From NCBI GenBank assembly GCA_035461245.1, contig DATHVP010000143.1, positions 1 to 64,000 of the forward strand: 64,000 nt of DNA. The letters are read 5' to 3'. Positions 61,074-64,000 of this stretch are shown here, one piece after another. This DNA comes from SH-MAG3 sp035461245 (GTDB lineage Bacteria; Gemmatimonadota; Gemmatimonadetes; Longimicrobiales; RSA9). Numbering within the stretch: position 1 is the stretch's first letter; each line of letters begins with the position of its first letter. The notes under the pieces were generated by a model. The model saw nothing but the letters and a program-made list of their open reading frames with translations. It ran no database searches and was not told where the DNA came from. Both the position numbers and the translations under genes were made by a program.

Positions 61074-61948
61074 TCAGTCGCGATGGGGGTGGCGCGCCCG
61101 AAACACTTCATCGGCAGGACTGGGCAGCTCATCCCGCTGATACACCGGCGCCTTCCGGTCGAACACATTGCTCCGGACGATGTGCCAGAACGCCGCCACG
61201 CCGTCCTTCCAGTTGATCTTCTTGCCCTCGGCGTAGGTCCGGCCGTGGTAGCTGATGGGGACTTCGTAGATCCGTGCGCGCGCCTGCGCGAGGCGGGCGG
61301 TGAGTTCCGGCTCGATGCCGAACCGCCTGGACTTGAGGGGCAGCGACTTCATCAGGTCCGTGCGGACCATCTTGTAGCACGTCTCCATGTCCGTGAGGTT
61401 CAGGTCCGTGAACATGTTGGAGACGAGGGTCAGGAAGCCGTTACCGACGCGGTGCCAGAAGTAGAGCACGCGGGCGGGGGCGCCCAGGAAGCGACTGCCG
61501 AAGACGGCGTCCGCCCGGCCGCTGGTAATGGGCTCCATGAGGGCCGGCAGGTCCCACGGGTCGTATTCCAGGTCCGCGTCCTGGATGACGACGACGTCGC
61601 CAGTGGCGGCGCGGATGCCCGCTCGGACCGCCGTGCCCTTGCCGCCGTTCTGCTCCTGCAGGACGAGCACGTCGATGGTGCCCTCGTCCCGGAGGCGCTG
61701 GAGGATGTCACGGGTGCCGTCGGTGGAGCCGTCGTCCACACAGATCAGCTCCATGTCCAGTCCCACCTCCCGCAGACGGGCGATGGACGTCTCCACGGTG
61801 CGGCGCTCGTTGTAGACGGGCATGACGACGCTGAGCCGAAGCGAGCGACGTCGCTCCTCGGCGTTCGCGGGTGGCCTGGCGTTCGGGGGCTGCGTCGCGC
61901 CCGTGGGCGTGTTCGCGCCTGCGGGCAGCCGCGGGTGCGGCGCGTCTG

Positions 61949-61952
<4 letters not shown>
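61074..61952 (-). CDS. Family 2 glycosyltransferase (dolichyl-phosphate mannosyltransferase type)
   Basis: 292 aa. GT-A fold: LSVVMPVYNERRTVE, ICVDDGSTDGT, NGGKGTAVRAGIRAATGD and the metal motif QDADLEYDP. ETCYKMVRTDLMKSL and RFGIEPELTARLAQ fit DPM1-like enzymes that glycosylate lipid phosphates. A ~38-residue Pro/Ala-rich N-terminus precedes the domain. ATGA overlap with the regulator upstream makes it the third gene of a kinase-regulator-transferase operon. Pilin or surface glycosylation is possible but only inferred. Confidence 0.9.
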
Positions 61953-63305
<1,353 letters not shown>

Positions 63306-63322
<17 letters not shown>

Positions 63323-64000
63323 GAGCGGGCTCCCCGGCATGGGCCGGCAGGTAGATCGTGAAGCAGGCGCCGGCGTCCGGGTCATTGTCCACCAGGATGG
63401 CCCCGCTGTGGGCCTCCACCGCCCGGTGCACCAGCGCCAGCCCCAGGCCGGTGCCGCCGGCGCGGTTGGTGAAGAACGGGTCGAACAGGCGCGGGATATC
63501 CTCCTCGCGCACGCCGCCGCCCGTGTCCTGAACCGTAACGCGCACGGGGGCGTAGAGGTCCAGCCCCGGCGGCAGGCCGGACGCCGGCCGGTCCACGGTG
63601 ACGGTAACGACGCCGTCGTCGGGCGAGTGCTGCACGGCGTTCAGCACCAGGTTGAAGATGGCCCGATGCAGCAGGTCCGGGTCCCCGTCCACCATCAGGG
63701 CCTCGTCGGGCCTTTGTAGCTCGATGCGGATGTTGCCGGTGCGGTCGGGATGACGCTGGGCCAGGCTGACGGCGTCACTGGCGACGGCGCCCACGTCCAC
63801 CGCCGTCCAGCGGCGGGTCTCCACGCGGCTGAACTCCATGAACTCCGCCAGCAGCCGCGTCAGCCGGTCCGACTCGCGGAGGACGAGGGAGCGGAGCATG
63901 TCGCTGTCCTCCTCCCTGAGCCGCGGCCCGCCGAGCTGCTCGACGGCGCTGCGGATGGAGGCCAGCGGGTTCTTGATCTCGTGGGCCAGCGAGGCACCCA
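63306..64000 (-). CDS. Sensor histidine kinase, 5' part cut by window edge
   Basis: C-terminal 230 residues. The visible part begins in HisKA with ASLAHEIKNPLASIRSAVEQL, followed by the dimerisation helix and the HATPase domain (FNLVLNAVQHSP, VQDTGGGVREEDI, GTGLGLALVH). The N-terminal sensor region lies outside. Kinase, regulator and glycosyltransferase form one operon. NtrB/PilS-like in its catalytic core. Confidence 0.93.

Overview
This is 64 kb of high-GC bacterial chromosome with almost no wasted space. Several features point to a Gram-negative-type envelope: a secretin (PilQ) with a complete pilMNOPQ alignment complex, type IV prepilins, many lipobox lipoproteins, HtrA and a rhomboid protease. 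The GC content, gene order and AtpZ/AtpI pair would fit a Gemmatimonadota-like lineage. That assignment is an inference from style, not from a marker gene. No phage, insertion sequence, CRISPR or defence locus was recognised.

Layout. 1-3788 (-): F0F1 ATP synthase operon (atpZ, atpI-like, atpB, atpE, atpF, atpH, start of atpA). 4015-9662 (+): a tightly packed run of BsuPI-type lipoprotein, MoxR ATPase, CorC/CNNM transporter, threonine dehydratase, gamma-carbonic-anhydrase-like protein, ThiO-type oxidase and a tiny zinc-ribbon protein. 9693-18000: prepilin peptidase and TrmH methyltransferase (-), M48 lipoprotein and thiD (+), then peptide-binding lipoprotein, punA, nupC and rhomboid (-). 18299-28859: proteostasis block with dnaK, htrA, tRNA-Leu, tig, clpP, clpX and engB (+), interrupted by a Cache lipoprotein and a LivJ-type lipoprotein (-). 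28959-43490 (-): aroC, aroK, topA, trmFO, xerC, hslV, hslU, argF, gcvT, moaB and a sigma54 activator, with a second CorC protein on the + strand. The order topA-trmFO-xerC-hslV-hslU matches the Bacillus topA-gid-codV-clpQ-clpY order. 43587-64000 (-): type IV pilus region with a 1083-aa lipoprotein, pilQ-P-O-N-M, two minor-prepilin operons, pilA, two NtrC-type two-component systems and a glycosyltransferase.

How it fits together. The pilus region has its own logic. pilMNOPQ is driven by a strong sigma70-type promoter. pilA sits alone between two histidine kinase/sigma54-activator pairs, and its upstream region carries -24/-12 elements, so pilin expression is probably sigma54-dependent. The prepilin peptidase that would process all the prepilins lies far away at 9693. 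No pilB/T/C is present in the window.

Most unusual observations. (1) An undescribed intergenic repeat (GGGATC-rich head plus tandem GTAAAC units, palindromic tail) follows directly after dnaK, clpX and hslU, always in the same orientation relative to that gene. (2) Rhomboid and shikimate kinase have no usable ATG/GTG/TTG start but have an ideal Shine-Dalgarno in front of a CTG; in aroK the CTG overlaps the aroC stop as CTGA. (3) A terminator-like hairpin lies between a predicted promoter and aroC. (4) A 529-bp gap full of repeated palindromic modules separates a response regulator from its kinase.
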